From NCBI RefSeq assembly GCF_035975855.1, contig NZ_CP109055.1, forward strand, positions 7,688,001 to 7,752,000: a stretch of 64,000 bases of DNA, written 5' to 3'. A program made the translations under genes and the position numbers. The DNA comes from Streptomyces sp. NBC_01304 (GTDB lineage Bacteria > Actinomycetota > Actinomycetes > Streptomycetales > Streptomycetaceae). Of this stretch, positions 7,848-16,909 are shown piece after piece (the first letter of the stretch is position 1; every line of letters starts with the position of its first letter). The notes below the pieces were generated by a model. That model saw nothing but the letters and a program-made list of their open reading frames with translations. It made no database searches and had not been told where the DNA came from.

Positions 7848-8606
7848 TTATCCGCGCCCGATATAAGGCATGTTGGTCGCCATAACCGTCGCGAACTGGA
7901 CGTTCGCCTCGAGCGGCAGCTCAGCCATGTGCCGCACGGTACGAGCCACATCCGCCACGTCCATCACCGGCTCAACCGCCATGGCCCCATTGGCCTGCAG
8001 AATCCCGGTCTGCATCCGCTCCGTCATATCCGTCGCCGCGTTGCCGATGTCGATCTGACTCGCAGCGATCCGATAAGGCCGTCCGTCCAAGGACAACGAC
8101 TTAGTCAGCCCCGTCATGGCGTGCTTCGTCGCCGTATAGGCAATCGAGTGCGGCCGCGGCACATGCGCGGAAATCGACCCGTTGTTGACGATCCGACCCC
8201 CCTGCGGCGACTGCGCCTTCATCGCCCGGAACGCCGCCTGCGCACACAGGAAGGCCCCGTTCAGATTCGTGTCGACGACGTGACGCCACGCGTCGTACGA
8301 AAGGTCCTCCAGCGGCACCCCACCGGGCCCGAACGTCCCCGCGTTGTTGAAGAGCAGATCGACCCGCCCGAAACGCGAGTGCACCGCGTCGAAGAGCGCG
8401 GCCACATCCTCCTCGCGCGCCACATCCGTACGCACGATCAGCGCGTCCGCGGACTTGGCGAGGGACGCGGTCTCCTCCAGCGCCTCCACCCGCCGCCCCG
8501 CGAGGGCCACGGACCAGCCACCGCGCACCAGCTCCACCGCGACCGCCCGGCCGATGCCGGACCCCGCTCCCGTGACCACCGCGACCTTCGTTTGCACGTC
8601 ATTCAT
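7848..8606 (-). CDS. Short-chain dehydrogenase/reductase (SDR)
   Basis: 252-residue classical [17 protein letters not shown] is the TGxxxGxG NAD(P) site, NNAG is present, and the active site is S..(YTATK) in [24 protein letters not shown]. It oxidises an alcohol or reduces a ketone; the substrate is unknown. The cofactor loop has AGRR after the second strand, which favours NADP. The ATG at 8606 gives the expected short N-terminus. It is divergent from phoD. Confidence 0.9.
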   Translation of the reverse strand: MNDVQTKVAVVTGAGSGIGRAVAVELVRGGWSVALAGRRVEALEETASLAKSADALIVRTDVAREEDVAALFDAVHSRFGRVDLLFNNAGTFGPGGVPLEDLSYDAWRHVVDTNLNGAFLCAQAAFRAMKAQSPQGGRIVNNGSISAHVPRPHSIAYTATKHAMTGLTKSLSLDGRPYRIAASQIDIGNAATDMTERMQTGILQANGAMAVEPVMDVADVARTVRHMAELPLEANVQFATVMATNMPYIGRG

Positions 8607-8630
8607 GGGGCCGCAGCGTACGGGACGTAC

Positions 8631-8652
8631 GTCCATCCAAGGCTCATCCGTC
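8631..8652 (+). promoter_or_regulatory. Candidate PHO box upstream of phoD
   Basis: Two adjacent 11-bp units, GTCCATCCAAG (8631-8641) and GCTCATCCGTC (8642-8652), resemble the GTTCACC/GTTCATCC direct repeats bound by Streptomyces PhoP. They lie 88 bp before the phoD-like ATG, a sensible activator position. Each unit has one or two mismatches to the consensus, so this is tentative. Confidence 0.4.
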
Positions 8653-8739
8653 CGCCATGTGATTGTTGTGTACGCGCCAGCCAGAGGTCGTCCCCCGCCA
8701 CTCCAATGCACCTGACAACAGACGTCAGGGGAGGGGCAC

Positions 8740-10380
8740 ATGACACCCGCAGCGCACACATCCGGCCACCGCAGGGACGCCGAACTCCGGGCCGCCGCAC
8801 GCCATTTGGGGCGCCGGCGCTTTCTGACCGTGACCGGAGCGGCGGCAGCGCTGGCCTTCGCCACTAACCTGCCAGGTATGGCGCATGCCGCAGAAATGGA
8901 TGCCGCCCGGATCGCCGAGGACCCCTTCACGCTCGGGGTCGCCTCGGGGGACCCGCTGCCCGGCAACGTGCTGCTGTGGACGCGACTCGCCCCACAGCCC
9001 TACGCACCCGACGGCGGGCTGCCCGCCGAGCGGGTCACCGTCCAATGGGAGCTCGCACACGACGAGCGCTTCCGGCGCATCGCCAGACGCGGCTCCGTCA
9101 CCGCGCACCCCGAGTTCGCGCACTCGGTGCACGTCGAGGTCGACCACCTCGGCGAGGACCGCGTCTACTTCTACCGCTTCCGCACCGGCAGCTGGATCAG
9201 CCCGGTCGGCCGTACCCGCACCGCGCCCGGCCGCGGCGACCACAGCAGCGAACTCACGCTCGCCGCGGTCTCCTGCCAGGCGTACCACGACGGCTACTAC
9301 ACCGCGTACAAGCACCTGGCCGGTGACGACGTCGACGTGGTCTTCCACCTCGGCGACTACCTCTACGAGTACGCCGTGAACGCGGTGGGCGGCGCCCGCA
9401 ACTACACGGACCGCACCCTGCCCGCGCACTACAACCGGGAGACGGTGACGCTGGAGGACTACCGGATGCGGTACGGCCTCTACAAGTCCGACCCCGACCT
9501 GAAGGCCGCGCACGCCGCACACCCCTTCGTCGTCACCTGGGACGACCACGAGGTCGAGAACAACTACGCGAGCGGCATCCCCGAGAACGACGTACCGCCC
9601 GAGCAGTTCCTGCTGCGCCGGGCCGCCGCCTACCGCGCGTACTGGGAGAACCAGCCGCTGCGCCGCCGGCAGGCGCCCGAGGGCGCGGACGCGCAGCTCT
9701 ACCGCCGACTGCACTGGGGCAGGCTCGCCCAGTTCGACATCCTCGACACCCGCCAGTACCGCTCCGACCAGGCGTACGGCGACGGTGCGCACATACCCGG
9801 GCCCGAGTCCGACGACCCGGCGCGCACCCTCACCGGCGCGACCCAGGAGCGCTGGCTCCTCGACGGCTGGCACTCCTCGCGGGCCCTGTGGAACGTCGTC
9901 CCGCAGCAGGTCACCTTCGCCCAGCGCCGCCTGGACCTGAACGCCCAGGCGAAGGTCAGCATGGACGCCTGGGACGGCTACCGGGCCTCGCGCGACCGGA
10001 TCCTCGCGGGGGCCGCGGCGATCGGCATCGAGAACCTGATGGTCCTCACCGGGGACGTGCACGTCGGGTACGCCTTCGACATCAAGCAGGACTTCGACGA
10101 TCCGGCGTCGCGGACGGTCGGCACGGAGATCGTGGCGACGTCGATCTCGTCCGGGAAGGACGGGGCGGACAAGCCGGCCAACTGGGACACGTACATGCGG
10201 GCCAACCCGCACATGAAGTTCTACAACGGCCGTCGCGGCTATGCGGTCGTCACGCTGGGCCTCGAGCAGGCGCGGGCGGACTTCAAGACGGTTTCGGCGA
10301 TCACGTCGCCGGGGGCGCCGATCGCCACCGCGGCGTCGTTCGTGACGGAGGTGGGCGATCCGGGGCTGAAGCCGGTTTAG
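8740..10380 (+). CDS. phoD: Secreted alkaline phosphatase, PhoD family
   Basis: 546 residues. A long Tat signal ([27 protein letters not shown]) is followed by [23 protein letters not shown], the PhoD N-terminal domain. The metallophosphatase core shows [23 protein letters not shown] and [11 protein letters not shown], which bind calcium and iron in characterised PhoD enzymes. It is exported folded and releases phosphate from organic phosphodi- and monoesters outside the cell. Start ATG 8740 follows GAGGGG. A candidate PHO box lies upstream. Its stop abuts repeat copy B. Confidence 0.93.
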   Translation: MTPAAHTSGHRRDAELRAAARHLGRRRFLTVTGAAAALAFATNLPGMAHAAEMDAARIAEDPFTLGVASGDPLPGNVLLWTRLAPQPYAPDGGLPAERVTVQWELAHDERFRRIARRGSVTAHPEFAHSVHVEVDHLGEDRVYFYRFRTGSWISPVGRTRTAPGRGDHSSELTLAAVSCQAYHDGYYTAYKHLAGDDVDVVFHLGDYLYEYAVNAVGGARNYTDRTLPAHYNRETVTLEDYRMRYGLYKSDPDLKAAHAAHPFVVTWDDHEVENNYASGIPENDVPPEQFLLRRAAAYRAYWENQPLRRRQAPEGADAQLYRRLHWGRLAQFDILDTRQYRSDQAYGDGAHIPGPESDDPARTLTGATQERWLLDGWHSSRALWNVVPQQVTFAQRRLDLNAQAKVSMDAWDGYRASRDRILAGAAAIGIENLMVLTGDVHVGYAFDIKQDFDDPASRTVGTEIVATSISSGKDGADKPANWDTYMRANPHMKFYNGRRGYAVVTLGLEQARADFKTVSAITSPGAPIATAASFVTEVGDPGLKPV

Positions 10381-10513
10381 TCCCCACCCCGCCCCTTCCC
10401 GAAATCCTGCGGAGCCTTCCGCCCTCCGGGCGGTGTCCTCAAACGCCGGACGGGCTGATTTATCAGCCCGTCCGGCGTTTGAGGACTTTCGGGAAGGGGC
10501 GGGGTGGGGAAAC
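10381..10513. repeat. Nested-palindrome repeat, copy B
   Basis: It begins at the base after the phoD stop. The outer arms read CCCCACCCCGCCCC on the left and GGGGCGGGGTGGGG on the right, so the A in one arm is matched by T in the other. The inner arms (about 10435-10487) are perfect, with the CAAACGCCGG version of the stem. It also carries the internal small hairpin GCCCTCCGGGC. Confidence 0.92.
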
Positions 10514-10583
10514 AAATGGTCCCGACCACAACCAGCCACCTGAGAACATGGGAAGGACGTAAACAGCCGGGAGGGCGCAACGC

Positions 10584-11876
10584 ATGGGGCCGAAGGACAT
10601 AGCCGAGATCGATCGGACGAAGGCGGAGGCTCCGGCGGCGGACGCGGAGAAGGCCAAGGCCCGAAAGACCGGCATCCTCACCACCCTCGTCCTCGGCGGC
10701 CTCACCGCAGTCCCACCCCTCTCCATGGACATGTACCTCCCGGCCCTGCCGGAGGTGACCCGCGTACTGAACGCCCCCGCCGCCACCGTCCAGCTCACCC
10801 TCACCGCCTGCCTCGCCGGCATGGCGCTCGGCCAGCTCGTGGTCGGCCCGATGAGCGACAAGTGGGGCCGGCGCAGGCCCCTCCTCGTCGGCCTGCTCAT
10901 CTACATCGCCGCCACCGCGATCTGCGCCTTCGCCCCGAGCGCCGAGATGCTGATCGGGTTCCGGCTGCTGCAGGGCCTCGCCGGATCCGCCGGGATCGTC
11001 ATCGCACGGGCCGTCGTGCGCGACCTCTACGACGGCGTGGAGATGGCCAGATTCTTCTCCACGCTGATGCTGATATCCGGCGTCGCCCCGATCGTCGCCC
11101 CCCTCATCGGCGGCCAGGTCCTGCGCCTCACCGACTGGCGCGGCATCTTCCTGGTCCTCACCGCGATAGGCATCGCCCTCACCGCACTGGTCTGGCGGCA
11201 GCTCCCCGAGACCCTGGCCCCCGAGCACCGGCACAGCGGGGGAGTGGGGCAGGCCCTGCACACCATGCGCGGCCTGTTCGCCGACCGCGTCTTCACCGGC
11301 TACATGCTCTCCGGCGGCTTCGCCTTCGCCGCGCTGTTCGCGTACATCTCCGCCTCGCCCTTCGTGATCCAGGAGATCTACGGGGCATCCCCGCAGACCT
11401 TCTCCCTCCTCTTCGGCCTCAACTCCGTGGGCCTGATCGCCGTCGGCCAGATCAACGGCAAGGTCCTGGTCGGCCGCGTCAGCCTCGACAAGGCCCTCGG
11501 CTTCGGCCTCGCAGTGATCACCGTGGCCGCGGCCGCCCTGCTGCTCATGGCGGGCGGCGTCTTCGGCGACGTGGGACTGGTCCCGATCGCCGCCGGACTC
11601 TTCGTCCTGATGTCCGCGATGGGCCTCGCGATGCCCAACACCAACGCCCTCGCCCTGATGCGCACCCCGCACGCCGCCGGCTCCGCATCCGCCCTGATCG
11701 GCACCTCCTCCTTCCTCGTCGGAGCGATCGCCTCACCGCTCGTGGGCATCGCCGGCGAGGACACCGCCGTACCCATGGCCGTGGTCCAACTGGTCTGCGC
11801 ACTGGCCGCGATCGGCTGTTTCGTGGGACTGTGCCGTCCCTGGCAGGCGAAGCGCGCGGAGGGAGCGGAGCACTGA
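10584..11876 (+). CDS. Bcr/CflA-type MFS drug exporter
   Basis: 430 residues with 12 predicted membrane helices. The N-terminal helix motif LSMDMYLPALPEV is the Bcr/CflA hallmark (membrane-embedded Asp). GPMSDKWGRRRPLL is MFS motif A, and LQGLAGSAGIVIARAVVRDLY is the proline-poor motif C region of this family. It pumps small drugs out using protons; the substrate is not predictable. The next gene overlaps or touches its stop. Confidence 0.9.
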   Translation: MGPKDIAEIDRTKAEAPAADAEKAKARKTGILTTLVLGGLTAVPPLSMDMYLPALPEVTRVLNAPAATVQLTLTACLAGMALGQLVVGPMSDKWGRRRPLLVGLLIYIAATAICAFAPSAEMLIGFRLLQGLAGSAGIVIARAVVRDLYDGVEMARFFSTLMLISGVAPIVAPLIGGQVLRLTDWRGIFLVLTAIGIALTALVWRQLPETLAPEHRHSGGVGQALHTMRGLFADRVFTGYMLSGGFAFAALFAYISASPFVIQEIYGASPQTFSLLFGLNSVGLIAVGQINGKVLVGRVSLDKALGFGLAVITVAAAALLLMAGGVFGDVGLVPIAAGLFVLMSAMGLAMPNTNALALMRTPHAAGSASALIGTSSFLVGAIASPLVGIAGEDTAVPMAVVQLVCALAAIGCFVGLCRPWQAKRAEGAEH

Positions 11877-12982
11877 GCTCACCACGGCTGCGCCCAGGAC
11901 CCGCCGAACGGGCCGGTCTCGACCCCGGGGAACTGAAGCTGCTCGTGCGCGAGGTGCGCCGGCTGCCCGCGCACTGGTGCGCGGGGGCCGTGGTCCTCGC
12001 CGGGCGCGGACCGGTGGTCGCCGTCGAGGAGGCGGCCGGCTGGGCGGTCCGCCACCGGTCGGCGGACGAGGAACTGCCCGAGCACCGGTGGGTGCCGATG
12101 ACCGTGGGCACGCCCTTCGATCTGGCGTCGCTGACCAAGCTGTTCACCACGGTCGCCGCCGTGCAGCAGATCGAACGCGGGACGCTCGGGATCGACGCGC
12201 TCGTCGGGGCGTACGTTCCCGAGTTCACCGGCGCCCGCGAGCACGGCATCACCGTCCGCCATCTGCTCACCCACACCTCGGGCCTGCGCCCCGAACTCCC
12301 GCTGTACGACTGCCCGGACGACGAGGCCAGGCTCGCGGCGCTGCGCACCGAGGCACCGCTGACCGCACCAGGCGATACGTATCTCTACTCGGACCTGAAC
12401 ATGCTGCTCATGCAGCACGTCCTGGAACGCCTCACCGGGCGGCGCCTGGACCAGTTGATCCGCGAGGGCATCACCCGGCCGCTCGGCATGACCCACACCG
12501 GCTTCGGCCCGTGCGCCTTCGCCGCGGCGACCGAGGACCAGCGAAAGCCCTGGGCGAAGCTGGACCGGGGCATGGTGCGCGGCACCGTGCACGACGAGAA
12601 CGCCCATGCGCTCGGCGGGGTCGCGGGCCACGCCGGGCTCTTCTCGACGGCGCACGACCTGGCCGTGTTCTGCCGGACCCTGCTCAACGGAGGCGCGTAC
12701 GGCACCGCCCGCATCCTCGGCCCCGACTTCGTCGACCTGATGCTGGCCGCTCCCGGGCTCGGCTTCCGGGTCGATCAGCCTTGGTTCATGGGCGAGTTGG
12801 CGGGCGCGGGCGCGGCGGGCCACACCGGTTTCACCGGCACCTCCCTGGTGATCGACCGCGCCACGGACGCCTTCCTGGTGCTGCTCGCCAACACGGTCCA
12901 CCCCCGCCGGACCCGGCCCGACAGCACCCCGAGAGCGGCGGCGGCCACGCGCCTCGCGAGGGCGGCACGGGCCCGCGCGTGA
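11831..12982 (+). CDS. Serine hydrolase (class C beta-lactamase/penicillin-binding-like)
   Basis: About 370-383 residues. FDLASLTKLFTT holds the catalytic SxxK, YLYSDLNM the YxN motif, and GHTGFTG a third-box HTG. This is the full set for a beta-lactamase-fold esterase or D,D-peptidase. There is no signal peptide, so it is probably cytoplasmic. The start is uncertain: GTG 11831 overlaps the MFS gene by 46 bp, while a CTG at 11873 forms a CTGA overlap with the MFS stop and has GGAGGG 9 nt upstream. Coupling to the MFS gene is clear either way. Confidence 0.85.
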   Translation: MPSLAGEARGGSGALSSPRLRPGPAERAGLDPGELKLLVREVRRLPAHWCAGAVVLAGRGPVVAVEEAAGWAVRHRSADEELPEHRWVPMTVGTPFDLASLTKLFTTVAAVQQIERGTLGIDALVGAYVPEFTGAREHGITVRHLLTHTSGLRPELPLYDCPDDEARLAALRTEAPLTAPGDTYLYSDLNMLLMQHVLERLTGRRLDQLIREGITRPLGMTHTGFGPCAFAAATEDQRKPWAKLDRGMVRGTVHDENAHALGGVAGHAGLFSTAHDLAVFCRTLLNGGAYGTARILGPDFVDLMLAAPGLGFRVDQPWFMGELAGAGAAGHTGFTGTSLVIDRATDAFLVLLANTVHPRRTRPDSTPRAAAATRLARAARARA

Positions 12983-13000
12983 ACGACGGCTGATCGACGC

Positions 13001-14347
13001 CTACGGGCGCCGGGCGTACCCGATCAAGTGCTGTACGTCCGTGCCGTCCGCCCACCGGAAGATCCCGGTCTCCCCGAGGTCGTACGCGGGCAGCCGCAGG
13101 CTCGGCGACAGCGCCTTCGGCTCCGCGGTGTCCAGGGGAACCTCCACCGGGGTCCCGCCACCGGCGAGCGCGTCGTCCGCACTGCGCGCACCCGTCGCCC
13201 CGTACGCAAGGCCCTGGTCGGTGACCGTGGTCAGGGTCAGCGACTTGGCGACGCCGTCCTCCTCGAAACAGTGCCCGGCCTTCTCCGCCAGGTCGAAGGC
13301 GAGATTGCCCGCGACCAGATACCGGCCGCCGGGGGACAGCACCGCATCCGGGTAACGCCCGGGTTCTATCGCCGGCTTGTGGCACTGGACCGACGCGAGC
13401 ACCTTTCCGTCCGCCGCGTCGTGCACCGCCCACAGGTCGAAGTCGGCGGCCCCCTTGCCGCCCTTCTTCTTGCCCCACTTGGCGAGCACCCGGTCGCCGG
13501 TCACGGACGTCGGCGTACCCGAACCCGGGTCCGCGCCCTTCGGTGCGACCTTGCGGGCATGCCACGCGCCGCGCACCCAGAACTCGCCGGCACCGCTGAT
13601 CAGCAGCCCCTTGCCGGTGAGGGCGCGGACCTCGGTCAGCCGGTGACAGTTCTTGCAGCCCTTGGGGTACGCGAGGTCGGCGGGCCCGTACTTCGCCGTC
13701 CGCCCGGTGACCGGATCGATCACGGCCGCGCGCGTGGTGCCCTTGCCGATCAGCAGCCCGGGGCCCGAGCCGCTGACCGCGGGCGCCTCGGACCAGGGCA
13801 GCTCGACGCGCTGCCGGGTGCCGTCCGCGGCGTCGTACAGATCAAGCGAAACGATCTTGTCGGCCTCGCTCAGCGGATCGGCCGCGAACTTTCCGAACGA
13901 CCAGGTCGCGAAGTACTGCCGCCCGTCCTTGGCCAGGGCCACCAGGCGCGGAAATCCCGCAGGCCGGTCGGCCAGGGGGCGCCACGGCTCGCCCTGCCAG
14001 ATCCGCTTGCCGGTCCGGGCGTCGACGGCCCTGATCCGGAACCGGTCCTTGCCGACCTGCTCGGCATACGCGATCCGGCCCGCCGCCTGGGCCACCGCGA
14101 ACTGCTCCGAGACGCCGCTGATCTCCCAGCCCTTCGCGGTGTCGTACGCCGCCGGGACCTCCAGCCGGGTGTCCGGACCACCGCCCTTCGCCTGCGACTG
14201 CTGGGGCGGCTTGCCGCCTGCCTTGCCGCCTTGGTCCGCGCCCTCGTCCTTCTCGTCCTTGCCGCCGGCGCACATGGCGAGGAGGAGCAGCAGGGCCAGG
14301 ACTCCCGCGAGGACGACCAGCGCCTTGCGCACGATGTTGTCTGCCAC
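13001..14347 (-). CDS. Membrane-anchored PQQ-like beta-propeller protein
   Basis: 448 residues. An N-terminal hydrophobic helix (KALVVLAGVLALLLLLAMC) anchors it, perhaps as a lipoprotein with a weak LAMC lipobox. A charged Gly/Lys linker follows, then a propeller-like domain with repeated IRAVDARTGKRIW and SLDLYDAADGTRQ blades. A GCKNCHRL sequence matches CxxCH heme-c binding. Function unknown; related Streptomyces proteins are described as outer-wall PQQ-binding-like. The GTG at 14347 follows a GGGGGGA ribosome site. It is divergent from the Rsm22 gene. Confidence 0.75.
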   Translation of the reverse strand: MADNIVRKALVVLAGVLALLLLLAMCAGGKDEKDEGADQGGKAGGKPPQQSQAKGGGPDTRLEVPAAYDTAKGWEISGVSEQFAVAQAAGRIAYAEQVGKDRFRIRAVDARTGKRIWQGEPWRPLADRPAGFPRLVALAKDGRQYFATWSFGKFAADPLSEADKIVSLDLYDAADGTRQRVELPWSEAPAVSGSGPGLLIGKGTTRAAVIDPVTGRTAKYGPADLAYPKGCKNCHRLTEVRALTGKGLLISGAGEFWVRGAWHARKVAPKGADPGSGTPTSVTGDRVLAKWGKKKGGKGAADFDLWAVHDAADGKVLASVQCHKPAIEPGRYPDAVLSPGGRYLVAGNLAFDLAEKAGHCFEEDGVAKSLTLTTVTDQGLAYGATGARSADDALAGGGTPVEVPLDTAEPKALSPSLRLPAYDLGETGIFRWADGTDVQHLIGYARRP

Positions 14348-14525
14348 CGGTCCCCCCACCCGCACAGTCAGTGGTCACTGAAGGTCGTCAGCGTAGCAAC
14401 GCCCCCTGACATCACAGCAGTTCAATCAGGTCACCGTTCACCTCACGGTTCGCGTCACCGGCCCGGGCGGAGCGGTGCGCGGGGCGGCGCGGAGCCGGCC
14501 CTGGAACCGGCCCTAGAATTTCCGG

Positions 14526-15518
14526 GTGAACGCCCCCTTTTCCCCCGCCCCCGCGGACGCCCTGCGCTCCGCCCTCGCCGGGCTGCTCGACGGGCTGCCG
14601 CCGAAGCAGGCCGCGCAGGCCGTCGACCGGCTGATCGCCAACTACCGGGGGCGCACCCCGACCGACGCCCCCATCCTGCGCGACCGCTCGGACGTGGCCG
14701 CGTACGCCGCGTACCGCATGCCGGCGACCTTCGAGGCGGTACGCGCCGCGCTCGCCGGACTCGCGGACGCGGCGCCCGAGTGGAGTCCGGGCAGCCACGT
14801 CGACGTCGGCGGCGGCACCGGCGCGGCGACCTGGGCGGTCAGCGCGACCTGGGAGTCCGGGCGTCCGGTGACGGTGCTCGACTGGGCGGAACCCGCGCTG
14901 ACCCTCGGGCGTGAACTGGCCGCCGCGAACCCGCTGTTGGCGGAGGTGGACTGGCGGCGCTCTCGTATCGGATCGGCGCTCAGCATCGAGAGCGCTGATC
15001 TCGTCACGATCTCGTACGTCCTGGGGGAGCTGACGGAGGCGGACCGCGGGTCGGTGGTGGCGGCGGCCGCGCGGGCCGCGCAGGCCGTGGTGGTGATCGA
15101 GCCGGGCACCCCCGACGGCTACGCGCGCGTGCTCGCGGCCCGCGACGCGCTGCTCGCGGCGGGCTTCTCGATCGCGGCCCCGTGCCCGCACGACGGGGCC
15201 TGCCCCATCGAGCCCGGCGCGGACTGGTGCCACTTCTCGGCGCGGGTCAGCAGGTCGTCCCTGCACCGGAAGGTCAAGGGCGGGTCCTTGCCGTACGAGG
15301 ACGAGAAGTTCAGCTATGTCGCCGCCGCGCGGTTCCCCGTGTCCCCGGTTGCGGCCCGGGTGACGCGGCGGCCCCAGATCCGCAAGGGGCAGGTGCTGCT
15401 TGACCTGTGCACGCGGGATTCGGGCTTGGCCCGGGCCACGGTGACGAAGCGCCATGGCGCCCTTTACCGGGAGGCGCGGGATGTGGACTGGGGCGATCCG
15501 TGGGTGCAGGGCGACTGA
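14526..15518 (+). CDS. Rsm22/METTL17-family small-ribosomal-subunit methyltransferase-like protein
   Basis: 330 residues. The SAM-binding loop is HVDVGGGTGAATWA, with AEPALTLGREL after the second strand. The family-typical cysteine set CPHDGACPIEPGADWCHF, plus a later LCTRDSG Cys, suggests a 4Fe-4S site as reported for the mitochondrial METTL17/Rsm22 proteins. ASLHRKVKGG-like and YEDEKFSYVA segments are also typical of that family. It probably acts in small ribosomal subunit assembly. GTG start at 14526. Confidence 0.85.
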   Translation: MNAPFSPAPADALRSALAGLLDGLPPKQAAQAVDRLIANYRGRTPTDAPILRDRSDVAAYAAYRMPATFEAVRAALAGLADAAPEWSPGSHVDVGGGTGAATWAVSATWESGRPVTVLDWAEPALTLGRELAAANPLLAEVDWRRSRIGSALSIESADLVTISYVLGELTEADRGSVVAAAARAAQAVVVIEPGTPDGYARVLAARDALLAAGFSIAAPCPHDGACPIEPGADWCHFSARVSRSSLHRKVKGGSLPYEDEKFSYVAAARFPVSPVAARVTRRPQIRKGQVLLDLCTRDSGLARATVTKRHGALYREARDVDWGDPWVQGD

Positions 15519-15525
15519 TTCATCC

Positions 15526-15626
15526 GCTCCCCGCCCCTTCCCGAAATCCTGCGGAGCTTTCCGCCCTCCGGGCGGTGTCCTCAAGCGCCGGACGGGCTGA
15601 TTCATCAGCCCGTCCGGCGCTTGAGT
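15526..15626. repeat. Nested-palindrome repeat, copy C (right arm missing)
   Basis: The left outer arm and complete inner stem are present with the CAAGCGCCGG/CCGGCGCTTG variant; the right outer arm is absent. It fills the gap between two convergent stops (15518 and 15630), as a terminator would. Confidence 0.88.
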
Positions 15627-15629
15627 TCC

Positions 15630-16442
15630 CTACCTCAACTCCTGGGTGCAGCACTTCACGCTGCCGCCACCCTTGAGCAGCTCACCCAAGTCCATCCCGA
15701 TGGGTTCGAAGCCGCGAGACCGCAAGGGCTCGAACAACCCCACCGCCGCCTGCGGCAGCAGCACATGCAGGCCGTCGGACACCGCGTTCAGCCCCAGCGC
15801 AACCGCATCCGCCTCGGAGGCGATGAGCGCATCCGGGAACAGACGACGCAGCACCGCCTGGCTCCCGGCCGAGAACGCGTCCGGGTAGTACATGACGGAG
15901 TCCGCCGCGTCGTCGAGCACGGCCAGCGCCGTATCCAGGTGGTAGTAGCGCGGATCGACCAGGTCGAGCCCCACCACCGGCCGCCCGAAGAATTCCTGCG
16001 CCTCCCCGTGCGACAAGGGGCTCGCCCGAAACCCCCGCCCGGCCAGGATCCAGGATGCGGTGACCGCGAAGTCGCCCTCGCCCTCGTTGATATGGGCGGG
16101 CTCGTGGATCTCGGCGAAGCCGTGGGAGTGGAACCAGTCGAGATGGGCCTCGGCCTCCGCGGCCCGCTCGCGGTAGGCGAAGCGCGCACCGAGGACCCTG
16201 CCGTCGATCACGGTCGCGCCGTTCGCGGCGAAGACCATGTCGGGCAGGTCGGGGCGGGGGGAGAGCTCCTCGACGGTGTGGCCAAGGGCGCGGTAGCGGC
16301 CGGCCAGGTCCTCCCACTGCGCGATCGCGAGCGGGACGTCGACGGGTTTGGCGGGATCCATCCAGGGATTGATGGAGTACGTGACCTTGAAGTGCGCGGG
16401 TGGGCACATCAGGTAACGCCGGGGTGTGGCGTGACGAGGCAA
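15630..16442 (-). CDS. Dimethylarginine dimethylaminohydrolase-like amidinotransferase-fold enzyme
   Basis: 270 residues. The pattern RRYLMCPPAHFKVTYSINPWMDP at the N-terminus, PDMVFAANGAT, INEGEGDF, YYHLDTALAVLDD and the C-terminal SVKCCTQELR (catalytic Cys, with His in YHLDT) define the DDAH/citrullinase group. It would hydrolyse methylated arginine or arginine-like guanidines to citrulline plus an amine. A TTG start at 16442 is chosen: GAGGAG lies 6 nt upstream and it places the conserved N-terminus correctly. It stands alone, convergent with the Rsm22 gene. Confidence 0.87.
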   Translation of the reverse strand: MPRHATPRRYLMCPPAHFKVTYSINPWMDPAKPVDVPLAIAQWEDLAGRYRALGHTVEELSPRPDLPDMVFAANGATVIDGRVLGARFAYRERAAEAEAHLDWFHSHGFAEIHEPAHINEGEGDFAVTASWILAGRGFRASPLSHGEAQEFFGRPVVGLDLVDPRYYHLDTALAVLDDAADSVMYYPDAFSAGSQAVLRRLFPDALIASEADAVALGLNAVSDGLHVLLPQAAVGLFEPLRSRGFEPIGMDLGELLKGGGSVKCCTQELR

Positions 16443-16569
16443 AGAGGGCTCCTCACGGTCGTCAGAGCAGCGGAGTTCCGGTATGTCTTCCGGTGCTGCC
16501 CATGGTCCGACGTGAGGAGCCCTAATGCGCGGTGGCGAACGGGTTGTTTTCCCGGCCGTCCTCTCCGCG

Positions 16570-16773
16570 TCATGACGCGGGGTTCGTCCTGCTCGTCTCC
16601 GAGCTCTCCGCGCGGCCCTCCTGCAGCTTGCGCAGGAGTTCCTTCTTCTGTGCCTGCGGGCTGAGTCCGCCGCCCGCCCGGCCGCCGTTGCCGCCGCCCC
16701 GCATCGACTTGCGCGACATGTTGCTGCGCGTACCGCCGACGCCCAGCATGCCTCCTGCTCCACCTCGGGTCAT
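16570..16773 (-). CDS. DUF6243-like small basic protein
   Basis: 67 residues: a Gly-rich, basic N-terminus (MTRGGAGGMLGVGGTRSN) followed by a helical QAQKKELLRKLQE segment. AGAGGA lies 7 nt before the ATG. From memory this is the short DUF6243 type found across streptomycetes, of unknown function. It is divergent from a TetR gene, with two or three palindromic operators between them, so the TetR probably represses it. Confidence 0.75.
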   Translation of the reverse strand: MTRGGAGGMLGVGGTRSNMSRKSMRGGGNGGRAGGGLSPQAQKKELLRKLQEGRAESSETSRTNPAS

Positions 16774-16801
16774 GACTGATTCCTCTCGTTGACATCGGCC
16801 A

Positions 16802-16856
16802 CGAGACGGGTCGTCTCGCTTCGATGTGCCTACTCTGAACGAGACGGTTCGTCTTG
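16802..16856. promoter_or_regulatory. Two TetR-type operators between divergent genes
   Basis: CGAGACGGGTCGTCTCG (16802-16818) is a perfect palindrome with a 3-bp centre. CGAGACGGTTCGTCTTG (16840-16856) is the same with one mismatch. A weaker third match, CGAGACGAGACGTATCGG, lies at 16868-16885. They fill the promoter gap between the DUF6243 gene and the TetR gene. Confidence 0.75.
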
Positions 16857-16909
16857 TCAAGGGGTTTCGAGACGAGACGTATCGGCTCATGCGCTGCTAG
16901 ATTCAGGGC

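Noticed and set aside
8725..10539. 604-codon minus-strand ORF opposite phoD
   Set aside because: Antisense shadow of a clear PhoD sequence; no motif of its own.
14430..14460. GTTCACC-like repeats upstream of the Rsm22 gene as a PHO box
   Set aside because: The two halves are 12 bp apart with several mismatches; PhoP repeats need 11 bp.
16409..16795. 128-codon minus-strand ORF overlapping the DUF6243 gene and the start of DDAH
   Set aside because: Different frame from both well-supported genes and no recognisable features.
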